A stretch of DNA of 60,670 nucleotides from Nocardia carnea (GTDB taxonomy: Bacteria > Actinomycetota > Actinomycetes > Mycobacteriales > Mycobacteriaceae), in assembly GCF_029868325.1 (NCBI RefSeq), contig NZ_JARWNW010000250.1, positions 1-60,670 on the forward strand, in the 5' to 3' direction. Below are positions 45,566 through 53,780 of this stretch, one piece after another. The position numbers and the translations under genes were made by a program. The first letter of the stretch is position 1; every line of letters starts with the position of its first letter. The notes under the pieces were generated by a model. It was not told the DNA's origin. It made no database searches and saw only the letters and a program-made list of their open reading frames with translations.

Positions 45566-46405
45566 TCACGGATGCCGGGAGAGGTCACGGATGACCTCCA
45601 TTCCCGACATGACGACGATCGTCCCCTCGCGCGCGAGGTTGGCGGCATGACCGAGGTTGTGCAGGCCCAGCGCCGATTCGAGAGCGACCGTCTGCCCCTG
45701 CGCATCGAGCGACCGGTTGATACTTTCCTTGGCGAGACGCAATCCGAAAGTCGGTCGGGCTACAATTTTCTCGGCCATCCGGAGAGCAAAGGTTTCGAGT
45801 TCGTCGCGGGGGACAACATGGTTGACCATCCCGAGCGACTTCGCCTCCTCGGCCGAGATGGCCTCACCGGTGAACAGCATCTCCGCGGCTTTACGACGTC
45901 CGACTTCCCAGACGTGTGTGAAGTACTCGACACCGTTGACACCGAAGGCAGTCACAGGATCGGAGAAGGTGGCGTCTTCCGAAGCGATGATGATGTCGAA
46001 GGGCCACAACAACATCAATCCACCCGCGATAGCTCTCCCCTGGGCCGCAACGATCACCGGCTTCGGCAGGTCGCGCCACCGGCGTGAAAGTCCCAGAAAG
46101 GCTTCGCATTCGAAGGCGTAGTGCCCTTCCGCTCCGCCCATCTCGAAGTGGCCGCCCATGGTGGCGACGGGCGTCTCCGGAAGTCCGAAGCCGCCCTCGA
46201 GATCATGCCCGGAGGAGAAATCGGGGCCATCGGCAGCGAGGATCACCACCTTGATCTCCGGCGCCTTGGCTGCCTGCACCAAGGCCGCATCGAGCTCGTA
46301 GAGCATGGCCGGGTTCTGCGCATTACGCTTCTCCGCCCGCGCAAGAACGATCCGCGCAACACCTGGGGCCGGGTCCTCCCTGCGGATATAGGTCATCTCG
46401 GTCAT
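45566..46405 (-). CDS. Enoyl-CoA hydratase/isomerase family protein (second)
   Basis: This 279-aa crotonase has PDFSSGHDLEGGF and GRAIAGGLMLLWPFD oxyanion-hole regions. In place of the usual paired Glu motif it has DPVTAFGVNGVEYF, so the catalytic acid/base is not the standard one and the reaction may not be simple hydration. The ATG at 46405 has GAGAGGA upstream; the frame to 46672 is rejected as low-complexity. Co-transcribed with the first crotonase. Confidence 0.88.
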   Translation of the reverse strand: MTEMTYIRREDPAPGVARIVLARAEKRNAQNPAMLYELDAALVQAAKAPEIKVVILAADGPDFSSGHDLEGGFGLPETPVATMGGHFEMGGAEGHYAFECEAFLGLSRRWRDLPKPVIVAAQGRAIAGGLMLLWPFDIIIASEDATFSDPVTAFGVNGVEYFTHVWEVGRRKAAEMLFTGEAISAEEAKSLGMVNHVVPRDELETFALRMAEKIVARPTFGLRLAKESINRSLDAQGQTVALESALGLHNLGHAANLAREGTIVVMSGMEVIRDLSRHP

Positions 46406-46825
46406 GGACAGAGTCCTCTCGTCGGTAATTCGTGAATATCTCCGGGGCTCGCTTGCCGAGCCCCGTCCGGATCCGCGGCACGCGGCGTCTCGTCTACTTG
46501 TTTCCGGCAGGGGTGGCGAACCTCTGTGCCCGGTGTCCGGCAGCCACACTGATCTATCGACCGAGGAGGGGCACCGAAGGCGGGGACGATCACGCCGACG
46601 AATCCCACAGAACATGACACCGGTCGGGCACTGGCTGTCGATGCACGCCGCGGACGAAGGGGTGATCCCCACTGCCCACGATCCCCAGCATCGACCACAT
46701 GTAAACCGCCTCTTACTTGCCTTCCTTCCACTTCAGCAAGACATCCAGGCGCACGAACTCGCCCAGGAGTCCCCGTTAGTGTGTTTACCCGGTCAACAAG
46801 AACAAAGCTACGAAGCTTCAGCACA
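46406..46825. other. Long leader/intergenic region of the crotonase operon
   Basis: About 420 bases separate the second crotonase start from the likely promoter near 46826. No open frame has a credible product. If transcription starts near the TTGACT-N17-TAGCTT element the messenger would carry a roughly 390-base leader, which could be regulatory. Confidence 0.35.
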
Positions 46826-46844
46826 TAAGTCAATACTCATTAAG
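46826..46844 (-). promoter_or_regulatory. Operator-like motif S2 at a promoter
   Basis: TAAGTCAATACTCATTAAG reads on the plus strand; its complement overlaps a promoter-like TTGACT, 17 bases, TAGCTT pointing toward the crotonase operon. It is identical to S1 at 16 of 19 positions. The surrounding region is notably AT-rich for this genome. Confidence 0.5.
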
Positions 46845-46932
46845 GCATCGAAGCGCCAGCGCGTCGACACAACGGTGCTGGGCGTCGTGACTCGCCGGGT
46901 TCGCCCCATCCGGGCACGCAAACGAGCGGGCG

Positions 46933-47838
46933 CTACGGGATCAACCCCAGGCGTCGCCCGTTCGTAACCGCCTCGAGCCGCCCGGTGGCGTCGAGCTTCG
47001 GGAACAGATTCTTCAGATGACCCTTCACAGTGTGCACACCGATCCCTAGGTGCTCGGCGATCGACCGGTTCGGTAGGCCGAGGGCAAGCAGAACGAGCAC
47101 ATCCGTTTCCCGCTCGGTCAGGTGCACCGGATGACCGGCACCCACACTGTCGCCGGTCAGCAGCTCGGCCGTTTCGATCAGCTTTGCCCGTAACAGAGGT
47201 TCATGCACGTCGTCGGCGATATTCCGTAGCCGTGCGTACGCTTCGTGTATCCGAGCGGCCTGGGCCGCTCGAGCCTGCCGCGCACCGTCGTCGGCCTGCA
47301 CCCGGCCCAACTGCCTGAGCACGGCGGCGACGGTCAACTCCTGCTCCAGGCGACGTGCCTCCTCGGAGACCGCATCCAGTAGCCGGCCCATCTCCTGCTG
47401 GCCGGTGCGCAGCGCGGCGTAGAGCACCGCGACGGGCTGCCGCCCCAGAACCACCGGAGCGGCCGCGATCGCATGCAGGGACTCCGCACGGATGACGGCG
47501 TCGTAATCGTGTGTGATCGACGGGGTGGTGCAGTAATCCGACACCGCGCGAGCACGTCGTTGCGCCGCAACGTGCCCGCCCAACCCCCGCCCGAGGTCGA
47601 GTCGTTGTCCGCGCAAGGGTCCGACGATCGATCCGTCGAAGTGATGCAGCAGCACGCCGCCCGGAACCACACGCCCTCCGAATGCAAGACCGACACCGGT
47701 CACGAGGCGGATGCGCCGCAGCGCAGTCTGCACCCCGGAGGCGATCTGCGCATAACCGGGAGCACCGTGGTACCCCCTCGCCGGAGGGGGGTAGGTCCTG
47801 TCGTTCACATCTAGATTATGACCGTTCCGAGACGTCAC
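46933..47838 (-). CDS. LuxR-type regulator with GAF-like sensor
   Basis: This 301-aa protein has a GAF-like N-terminal sensor (about residues 30-165, IRLVTGVGLAFGGRVVPGG and SITHDYDAVIRAESLHAIAA), a helical linker, and a C-terminal LuxR HTH (TERETDVLVLLALGLPNRSI, then HLGIGVHTVKGHLKNLFPKL). It responds to a small molecule or phosphosignal not identifiable here. The start is GTG 47838 or GTG 47808. It is divergent from the acyl-CoA synthetase across 43 bases and probably controls it. Confidence 0.87.
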   Translation of the reverse strand: MTSRNGHNLDVNDRTYPPPARGYHGAPGYAQIASGVQTALRRIRLVTGVGLAFGGRVVPGGVLLHHFDGSIVGPLRGQRLDLGRGLGGHVAAQRRARAVSDYCTTPSITHDYDAVIRAESLHAIAAAPVVLGRQPVAVLYAALRTGQQEMGRLLDAVSEEARRLEQELTVAAVLRQLGRVQADDGARQARAAQAARIHEAYARLRNIADDVHEPLLRAKLIETAELLTGDSVGAGHPVHLTERETDVLVLLALGLPNRSIAEHLGIGVHTVKGHLKNLFPKLDATGRLEAVTNGRRLGLIP

Positions 47839-47881
47839 CCCACCGGTTGAACGTCACTTCCGCCTTCCGACAAGGAGTTTC

Positions 47882-49429
47882 ATGTCCGCGATCGCACCGG
47901 ATGATCAGGTCCGGCTCTGGCTCGACAGGTACGGCGATCCACACGCCGTCGTTGCCGACCTTCTCTGCGACACTCACGACCCCGGCCGGGTGGCCTTTAC
48001 CGTCATTGCGCCCGACCTCTCGAGCACCGATATCACTTTCGGGGAGCTGAAGGATCGGTCGCAACGGCTCGCCACCGCACTGTCAGAGCTGGGAGTCGGG
48101 CGCGGGGATCGGGTTCCGGTATTGATGGGCAAACGCACGGAGCTGGTGGTGACACTGCTCGCACTCTGGCGACTGGGCGCCGTGCATGTCCCGCTGTTCA
48201 CTGCATTCGCAACCGGTGCCATCCAGATGCGAATCGTCAGCGCACGCGCGCGACTGGTGATCACCGAGCCCTCGCAGCGAGCAAAGCTCGACCCGATCCC
48301 CGGGATCGACATCGTCGAAACCGGGCCCGCTCTCGACCGACTCATGGACAGCAGCGAGCCACTGACCGAGTCCGCCGGCGTCGGAGGCGACGGTGTGATT
48401 CTCCAGCTCTACACGAGTGGCACCACCGGCAAACCGAAGGGTGTGCCCGTACCTGTCCGGGCACTCGCCGCCTTCCACTGCTATATGCACTACGGCCTCG
48501 ATGTGACCGAAGACGACGTGTTCTGGAACGCCGCGGATCCGGGGTGGGCGTACGGACTGTACTTCGGGATCCTCGGCCCGTTGGCGGCCGGTCGACGGAA
48601 CCTGCTGTTCGATTCGAGGTTCACACCGGAATCGACGGCGGCAGTGATCCGAACATTCGGAGTTACGAACTTCGCCGCCGCGCCGACGGTCTACCGCGCG
48701 CTGGGCACCGGCGGCGCGGCCAGGGCCATCCCCCTGCGACGTGCCTCGTCGGCCGGTGAGCCACTGACTCCCGATGTCACCGCGTCGGCCACCGACACAC
48801 TGGGCATCGAGATCCGCGACCACTACGGGCAAACAGAACTGGGCATGACAATCTGTAATGCCTGGCACCCAGAAGTCGCATATCCGCTGCGACCGGGCTC
48901 GATGGGGCGGCCCCTACCGGGATTCTCCGCCGGTATCGTTGCGGGCCAGATCGCAGTCGATGCCACCGACAGCCCGCTGATGTGGTTTACCGGCTACCAC
49001 GAAGACCGCATACGGACGGAGAAACGGTTCACCTCCGACGGACGCTGGTACCTGACCGGCGACACCGGCCGCCGGGACGAACAGGGTGCCTTCTACTTCA
49101 CCGCCCGGGACGACGATCTGATTCTCGCTGCCGGATATCGCATCGGACCCGTCGAGGTCGAAAGCGTCCTGATCACCCACCCCGCAGTACTGGAGGTGGC
49201 GGTTGTGGGACGACCGGACCCGGACATGATCCGCGGAGAGGTCGTCGAGGCCTTCGTCGTACTCGCCGCAGGAGCACACGCCGGTGCGGATCTGGCCGAG
49301 GAGCTGAAACGTTCGGTACGCGAGAGCTACTCGAAGCATGCGTATCCTCGCTCGATCCACTTCGTCGACACGCTACCGAAGACGCCGAGCGGGAAGATCC
49401 AACGGTATCTGCTCCGGGAGCGCACATGA
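47882..49429 (+). CDS. AMP-dependent acyl-CoA synthetase (MACS/acetyl-CoA synthetase-like)
   Basis: This 515-aa ANL enzyme has the phosphate loop LYTSGTTGKPKGVPV, the DHYGQTELGMT adenine motif, LTGDTGRRDEQGAFYFTARD, and the catalytic Lys in PKTPSGKIQRYLL. Overall it resembles medium-chain or short-chain acyl-CoA synthetases more than the FadD-type ligases nearby. The ATG has AAGGAG upstream. It is divergent from the LuxR-type gene and followed by a long non-coding gap. Confidence 0.9.
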   Translation: MSAIAPDDQVRLWLDRYGDPHAVVADLLCDTHDPGRVAFTVIAPDLSSTDITFGELKDRSQRLATALSELGVGRGDRVPVLMGKRTELVVTLLALWRLGAVHVPLFTAFATGAIQMRIVSARARLVITEPSQRAKLDPIPGIDIVETGPALDRLMDSSEPLTESAGVGGDGVILQLYTSGTTGKPKGVPVPVRALAAFHCYMHYGLDVTEDDVFWNAADPGWAYGLYFGILGPLAAGRRNLLFDSRFTPESTAAVIRTFGVTNFAAAPTVYRALGTGGAARAIPLRRASSAGEPLTPDVTASATDTLGIEIRDHYGQTELGMTICNAWHPEVAYPLRPGSMGRPLPGFSAGIVAGQIAVDATDSPLMWFTGYHEDRIRTEKRFTSDGRWYLTGDTGRRDEQGAFYFTARDDDLILAAGYRIGPVEVESVLITHPAVLEVAVVGRPDPDMIRGEVVEAFVVLAAGAHAGADLAEELKRSVRESYSKHAYPRSIHFVDTLPKTPSGKIQRYLLRERT

Positions 49430-49449
49430 ACAGCGACCTCACCGGGATC

Positions 49450-49478
49450 TTGACAGAAAGTAAATGATGGATAAGTAT
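49450..49478 (+). promoter_or_regulatory. Promoter with operator-like motif S3
   Basis: TTGACA (49450-49455), about 16 bases, then TAAGTA forms a good promoter. The motif AAAGTAAATGATGGATAAG (49457-49475) lies inside it, where a bound repressor would exclude polymerase. It shares the WAAGTMAAT-N6-TAAG pattern with S1 and S2. It points toward the ligase at 49956. Confidence 0.5.
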
Positions 49479-49955
49479 TGCGTCAGTGATAGGGAGCACA
49501 CTGGCCAGTCCCTAACACCATAGAACAGTAGTTTCATACACACCGAAGCGCGGGCAACAATCAACATGTATCTCGGAATTCACTCAACCTAACGGACTGG
49601 CGATTCGCGCGGATTCATTCGGCCTTCGGCCGGCGCCACGCCCCAGCGGCGCTGGGCGCGAAAAGAAATCGACCTGGTACCACCGGATCCCCCGCAGCAC
49701 TGCTGCACGTCCGGCCTTCTCACGCGATTCGCGGTCGTCTCGACGACCCGACCCGCCGGCTGCCGAGGTCCCGAACCCGATCGGAAATCGGACCGGACCC
49801 GGCAACTCCCACCCACGCCACCGCATGGCACCGATATTCGGAACCTTCCCCGGACAGGCCTTACCGAGCCACCTGTCTCAGCACTCCCCTCTGTCGGGGC
49901 ACCGGCCGTCGAACAACCCGAATCCCCTCAACAAATCCACGAAAGGGCTACATCG
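49479..49955. other. Long leader/intergenic region before the acyl-CoA ligase
   Basis: Roughly 480 bases follow the promoter before the ligase start. Two overlapping minus-strand frames (about 49584-49831) are Arg-rich and unsupported. Several GC-rich self-complementary stretches (for example GGCCTTCGGCCGGC near 49620) could fold. No gene is called. Confidence 0.35.
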
Positions 49956-51491
49956 ATGAGTGAACCGTTCATTCGGTCCGGAAATCGTCAAATACCACTT
50001 GCCGAAGCGAAATCGCGCGCGGCACGGTTCGCCGGGGCGCTGCAGACGCTCGGGCTACGCCACGGCGACCGCTACGCGATCATCATGCGGAACGAAATAG
50101 GTTTTCTGGAAGCGAATCTCGGCGCTTCGTCGATCGGCGCCGTTCCCGTGCCCGTGAACTGGCATTGGACCGGCGCGGACCTCGCGCATATTCTCGCCGA
50201 CTCCGGATCGAAGATCGCCGTGGTCCACACCGATCTCGTTCCGGCGGTCGAGGCCCAAATGCCGGCCGGTATGCAGATCATCGAAGCGGAGGTACCCGAG
50301 GAGGTACGGGAAACCTACGAATTGGGCGAGGTGTCCCTGACGGGACGTCATCCCGTTATGGCCGACCTGATCGAGCAGAACGCGCCCGCGGCCGAGACGA
50401 CCCAGGCACCACCCATGGCAGTGATCTACACCTCGGGGACCACGGGCCTGGCCAAGGGAATCCTGCGCGACCCGATCGCGCCGGAGGCGACAACCGACAT
50501 GCTGAAATCACTCGGAAGCCTTCTCGGCCTGCGGCCCGGCCACACCACTGTACTTCCGGCGCCGCTCTACCATTCCGCTCCCAACGTCAATCTCATCTTC
50601 GCAGCATCCCTCGGAATGAATCTCATCATCATGCCGAGATTCGACGCCGAAGAATTCCTCCGGCTGGTCGAAAAATACAGAGTGGACACGGCACAACTGG
50701 TACCGACGATGTTCGTACGGCTCCTCGGGCTTCCCCGGGAAGTGCGCGGAAGGTACGACGTCTCATCACTCGAAACAGTCGTCCACGCTGCCGCGCCGTG
50801 CCCACCCGATGTCAAGCGCGCAATGATCGAATGGTGGGGACCGATCATCAATGAGTACTACGGTGGTTCGGAGGGCGGTGCCTGGGTTCTGTGCTCCTCG
50901 GACGAATGGCTCACCCGGCCCGGCACCGTCGGAAGACCGGTCGGTGACGCAGCCATCCGAATCCTCGGAACGGACAAGAAGGAACTGCCCGCCGGCGAGA
51001 CCGGGGTCATCTATGGACGTTCCGCCGGCTATTGGCCCGATTTCACCTATTTGAACAACGACGCCAAGCGCCGTGAGATAGCAGACGACAAAGGCTTTTT
51101 CACGCTCGGCGATATCGGTCGAGTCGACGAAGACGGCTATCTGTACGTGACGGACCGGCTCAACGATATGGTGATCTCGGGAGGTGTGAACATCTATCCC
51201 GCCGAGATCGAGGCCGCCCTTGTGCAGCTCGCCGGGGTCAACGACGCCGCCGTGTTCGGCGTGCCCGACCCCGAGATGGGCGAGTCGCTCGCCGCACATA
51301 TCGAACTCGAACCGGGCGCGCGCCTCACGGAGCAGGATATTCGCGATCACCTCCAGCGCACCTTGGCCAAGTACAAGATACCGAAGATCGTCGTCTTCGA
51401 AGAGAAGTTGCCGCGCGAAGAATCCGGCAAACTTTTCAAAAGGCACCTCAAAGAGAAGTACACACCCGGACATACCGCCACTCGCTCCTGA
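49956..51491 (+). CDS. AMP-binding acyl-CoA ligase (FadD-like)
   Basis: This 511-aa ANL enzyme has YTSGTTGLAKGILRDP, NEYYGGSEGG, LGDIGRVDEDGYLYVTDR and a C-terminal catalytic-Lys region REESGKLFKRHLKEK. It is most similar in layout to the ligase at 39314, so the two may act on related acids or on successive intermediates. GAAAGGG precedes the ATG. The MFS permease gene follows about 150 bases downstream in the same direction. Confidence 0.9.
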   Translation: MSEPFIRSGNRQIPLAEAKSRAARFAGALQTLGLRHGDRYAIIMRNEIGFLEANLGASSIGAVPVPVNWHWTGADLAHILADSGSKIAVVHTDLVPAVEAQMPAGMQIIEAEVPEEVRETYELGEVSLTGRHPVMADLIEQNAPAAETTQAPPMAVIYTSGTTGLAKGILRDPIAPEATTDMLKSLGSLLGLRPGHTTVLPAPLYHSAPNVNLIFAASLGMNLIIMPRFDAEEFLRLVEKYRVDTAQLVPTMFVRLLGLPREVRGRYDVSSLETVVHAAAPCPPDVKRAMIEWWGPIINEYYGGSEGGAWVLCSSDEWLTRPGTVGRPVGDAAIRILGTDKKELPAGETGVIYGRSAGYWPDFTYLNNDAKRREIADDKGFFTLGDIGRVDEDGYLYVTDRLNDMVISGGVNIYPAEIEAALVQLAGVNDAAVFGVPDPEMGESLAAHIELEPGARLTEQDIRDHLQRTLAKYKIPKIVVFEEKLPREESGKLFKRHLKEKYTPGHTATRS

Positions 51492-51644
51492 ACCGGCCTA
51501 TCCGGACAATCGACGAGTCGAGACCGGGTCTCGCTCGAACGCCGCCGCCGGCCACCGGCTCACGGTGGAGAAACCGCCACTTCACGAGATTTGAAGCAAA
51601 ACCATGCCGCCACCAGGCGGATCGACCAACGGAGGCGTTGCGTC

Positions 51645-53021
51645 ATGAACGCAGACACACCGAAATCTGCGGTACAGCCCCACACCATCACAGCTGTGCA
51701 GAGGCTGGACCGGCTGCCGGTGACGCCGGTGCAGATCTTCTGGGTTTCCCTGCTCGGGCTCGGGTTCTTGATCGAGAACTTCGACAACGGAGTATTCGCC
51801 CTTCTCGCACCGGCCATCCGCGACGAATGGGGGCTGAGTCTCGGGCGTATCGGCCTGATCACTTCGGCCGTTTTCCTGGGGATGTTCGTCGGGGCAGTAG
51901 GGGGTGGGCGCCTCTCCGACCGTTATGGTCGCAAACCGGTCCTGATCTGGAGCTCGGTCTTCTATTCGGCTGCTTCGCTGATGTCGGCCCTCGCACCCAA
52001 CTTCGAAGTACTGCTCGCAAGCCGAGTGCTCACCGGTATCGGCGTCCAGGCGACCAGCGGCGCCATCATGGTGTACCTCAGTGAGATGTTCCCCAGCGCT
52101 TCACGAGGACGCTTCTTCAGCGTGGTGACATTCTGCGGTTATGCCGCATCGCCCATCGCGTCTCTGGTCGCGCTGGCGATAGTGCCCACCGGGGAGGGCG
52201 CGTGGCGCTGGGTCTTCGCCCTCGGCGCGGTCGGGGTCGTCATCGCGGTGGCGGTCGCCGCGGCGCTGCCCGAATCTGTCCGGTGGCTGGTCTCGCACGG
52301 CAAGACCGAGGAAGCCGACGTGATCGTCGACAGGCTCGAAGCGCGAGCCGGCCGGCTGGGCCCGCTGGAACCGGCTCTGCCGGTCCCCCCTGCCGCGCCT
52401 ACGAATTCATTCCGAGATCTCCTGCGACCCGAATACGCTCGGCGGCTGGCCGTCCTCGGCATCTCGTTCGCAATCACGCTCTTCTGTATGTACGGGTTCA
52501 TCTCGTGGGCACCCACAATTCTTGTCGATCGAGGGCTGAGCCAGTCCCAGGCACTCGCCATCACCACTGCCGTCGGATTGGGTTCCTTGATATCGCCGTT
52601 GTTGCTCTTCCCCGTCGTTGATCGGATCGAACGCAAGACCACCATCCTCGTGGCCGGCAGTGTCGCAGGGATAGGAATGATGATCTTCGGCTCGGCCCAC
52701 GACGCCCTGCTGAGCACAGTTGCCGGTGTCATTGTTGCCGTCGGTATCACTGCGATGACAACCAGTTTCTATACCTACCTGCCGGAAGTATTTCCCACAG
52801 CAGTGCGCGGTGCAGGCGCCGGCATGATCAATGGCTTCGGACGTATCGCCGGATTCGCATCCGGAATCACCGTCGCCGCTGTCTACAGCAGCCAAGGCAG
52901 CGCGACACTGTACTTCCTGCTCGGTAGCGGACTTGTCGTGATGGGTGTCCTGACAGCTGCTCTCGGACCTCGTACGACGAATCGGTCGTTGGAAGTCAGC
53001 TCGGGCACTTCACCGAAGTGA
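51645..53021 (+). CDS. MFS transporter, aromatic acid/sugar:H+ symporter-like
   Basis: This 458-aa protein has about twelve hydrophobic spans. The first inter-span loop reads GGRLSDRYGRKPVL, and a LPEVFPTAVRGAGAG motif occurs in the second half, typical of AAHS/metabolite:H+ symporters for organic acids. The ATG at 51645 with GGAGG upstream is preferred over an earlier in-frame start at 51591. With the porins and ligases it completes an uptake route for an organic acid. Confidence 0.9.
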   Translation: MNADTPKSAVQPHTITAVQRLDRLPVTPVQIFWVSLLGLGFLIENFDNGVFALLAPAIRDEWGLSLGRIGLITSAVFLGMFVGAVGGGRLSDRYGRKPVLIWSSVFYSAASLMSALAPNFEVLLASRVLTGIGVQATSGAIMVYLSEMFPSASRGRFFSVVTFCGYAASPIASLVALAIVPTGEGAWRWVFALGAVGVVIAVAVAAALPESVRWLVSHGKTEEADVIVDRLEARAGRLGPLEPALPVPPAAPTNSFRDLLRPEYARRLAVLGISFAITLFCMYGFISWAPTILVDRGLSQSQALAITTAVGLGSLISPLLLFPVVDRIERKTTILVAGSVAGIGMMIFGSAHDALLSTVAGVIVAVGITAMTTSFYTYLPEVFPTAVRGAGAGMINGFGRIAGFASGITVAAVYSSQGSATLYFLLGSGLVVMGVLTAALGPRTTNRSLEVSSGTSPK

Positions 53022-53073
53022 CCTCGCGACCTCGGCCGAGGCGAGATCGCGCGCGGCACATCGGAACGTCCTG

Positions 53074-53127
53074 CACTCCGCCTCCCGCGGCGCCGCACCG
53101 GGCCCAGTGCCCGCCGCAGGCGGAGTG
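53074..53127. terminator. Large hairpin between convergent genes
   Basis: CACTCCGCC and GGCGGAGTG pair perfectly, followed inward by GCGGCG with CGCCGC, enclosing a GC-rich loop. It lies between the convergent MFS and lutC stops, so a bidirectional terminator or insulator is likely. There is no U-tract. Confidence 0.5.
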
Positions 53128-53156
53128 TAGCCGATGGATCAGCCCCGCCCGGGTCG

Positions 53157-53780
53157 TCAGCTCACTATCACGACATGCAGGTTACGCGGGCCGTGGACGC
53201 CTTCGACTCGTTCGAGTTCGATATCGGATGTCGCGGACGGGCCGCTTATCATAGTGGTCGGCCGAGTAGGGACAAGCCGGGCCAGCGCCTCCGGTACGCC
53301 CACCTCGACGGTATCGACGGGAACCACACACACATGGACATCCGGTACCAGGGTCAGCGCTCGCCGGCCCTGGTCGTCGTTACCGTCGAGGAAGATGGTG
53401 CCAGTTTCCGCGGAGGTCACCCTGGACGCCGTCACCACCGCGTCCAGCTCCGACAGGCCCGGCGCGGGCACCTCCGGCGAGTCGATCACGATTTCCCCGC
53501 CGAACCGGGCCAGCCACGAGCGGGGCAGTCCCGCGGGGACACCCACCCGCTGCGCGCCGAGCTCTGCCAAGACCCTCCCGAGGAGCACGGGTAAGGAGTC
53601 CGCGGCGCACCGGTGCACAGCGGCCTTGTAGTCGAGCAGCCGGTCGACCAGCAGGTCGATCCGCTCGGCGTCGGTCATCTTCCGCCCGGTGCGGTACCTG
53701 CGGGCACTCTCGTTCGGGACCGCCGGAGCCAGCGCCTGCGCGTCCCGGATACGGCCCAGGATCGTCTCGCGCCCACTCAT
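53157..53780 (-). CDS. lutC: Lactate utilization protein C (LUD domain)
   Basis: This 207-aa LUD-domain protein is the third component of the LutABC L-lactate oxidation complex. Family segments include VTSAETGTIFLDGN and LTLVPDVHVCVVPVDTVEVG. The ATG at 53780 overlaps the lutB stop (ATGA). The upstream frame to 54560 lies over lutB and is rejected. Gene order lutA-lutB-lutC is the standard one. Confidence 0.9.
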   Translation of the reverse strand: MSGRETILGRIRDAQALAPAVPNESARRYRTGRKMTDAERIDLLVDRLLDYKAAVHRCAADSLPVLLGRVLAELGAQRVGVPAGLPRSWLARFGGEIVIDSPEVPAPGLSELDAVVTASRVTSAETGTIFLDGNDDQGRRALTLVPDVHVCVVPVDTVEVGVPEALARLVPTRPTTMISGPSATSDIELERVEGVHGPRNLHVVIVS

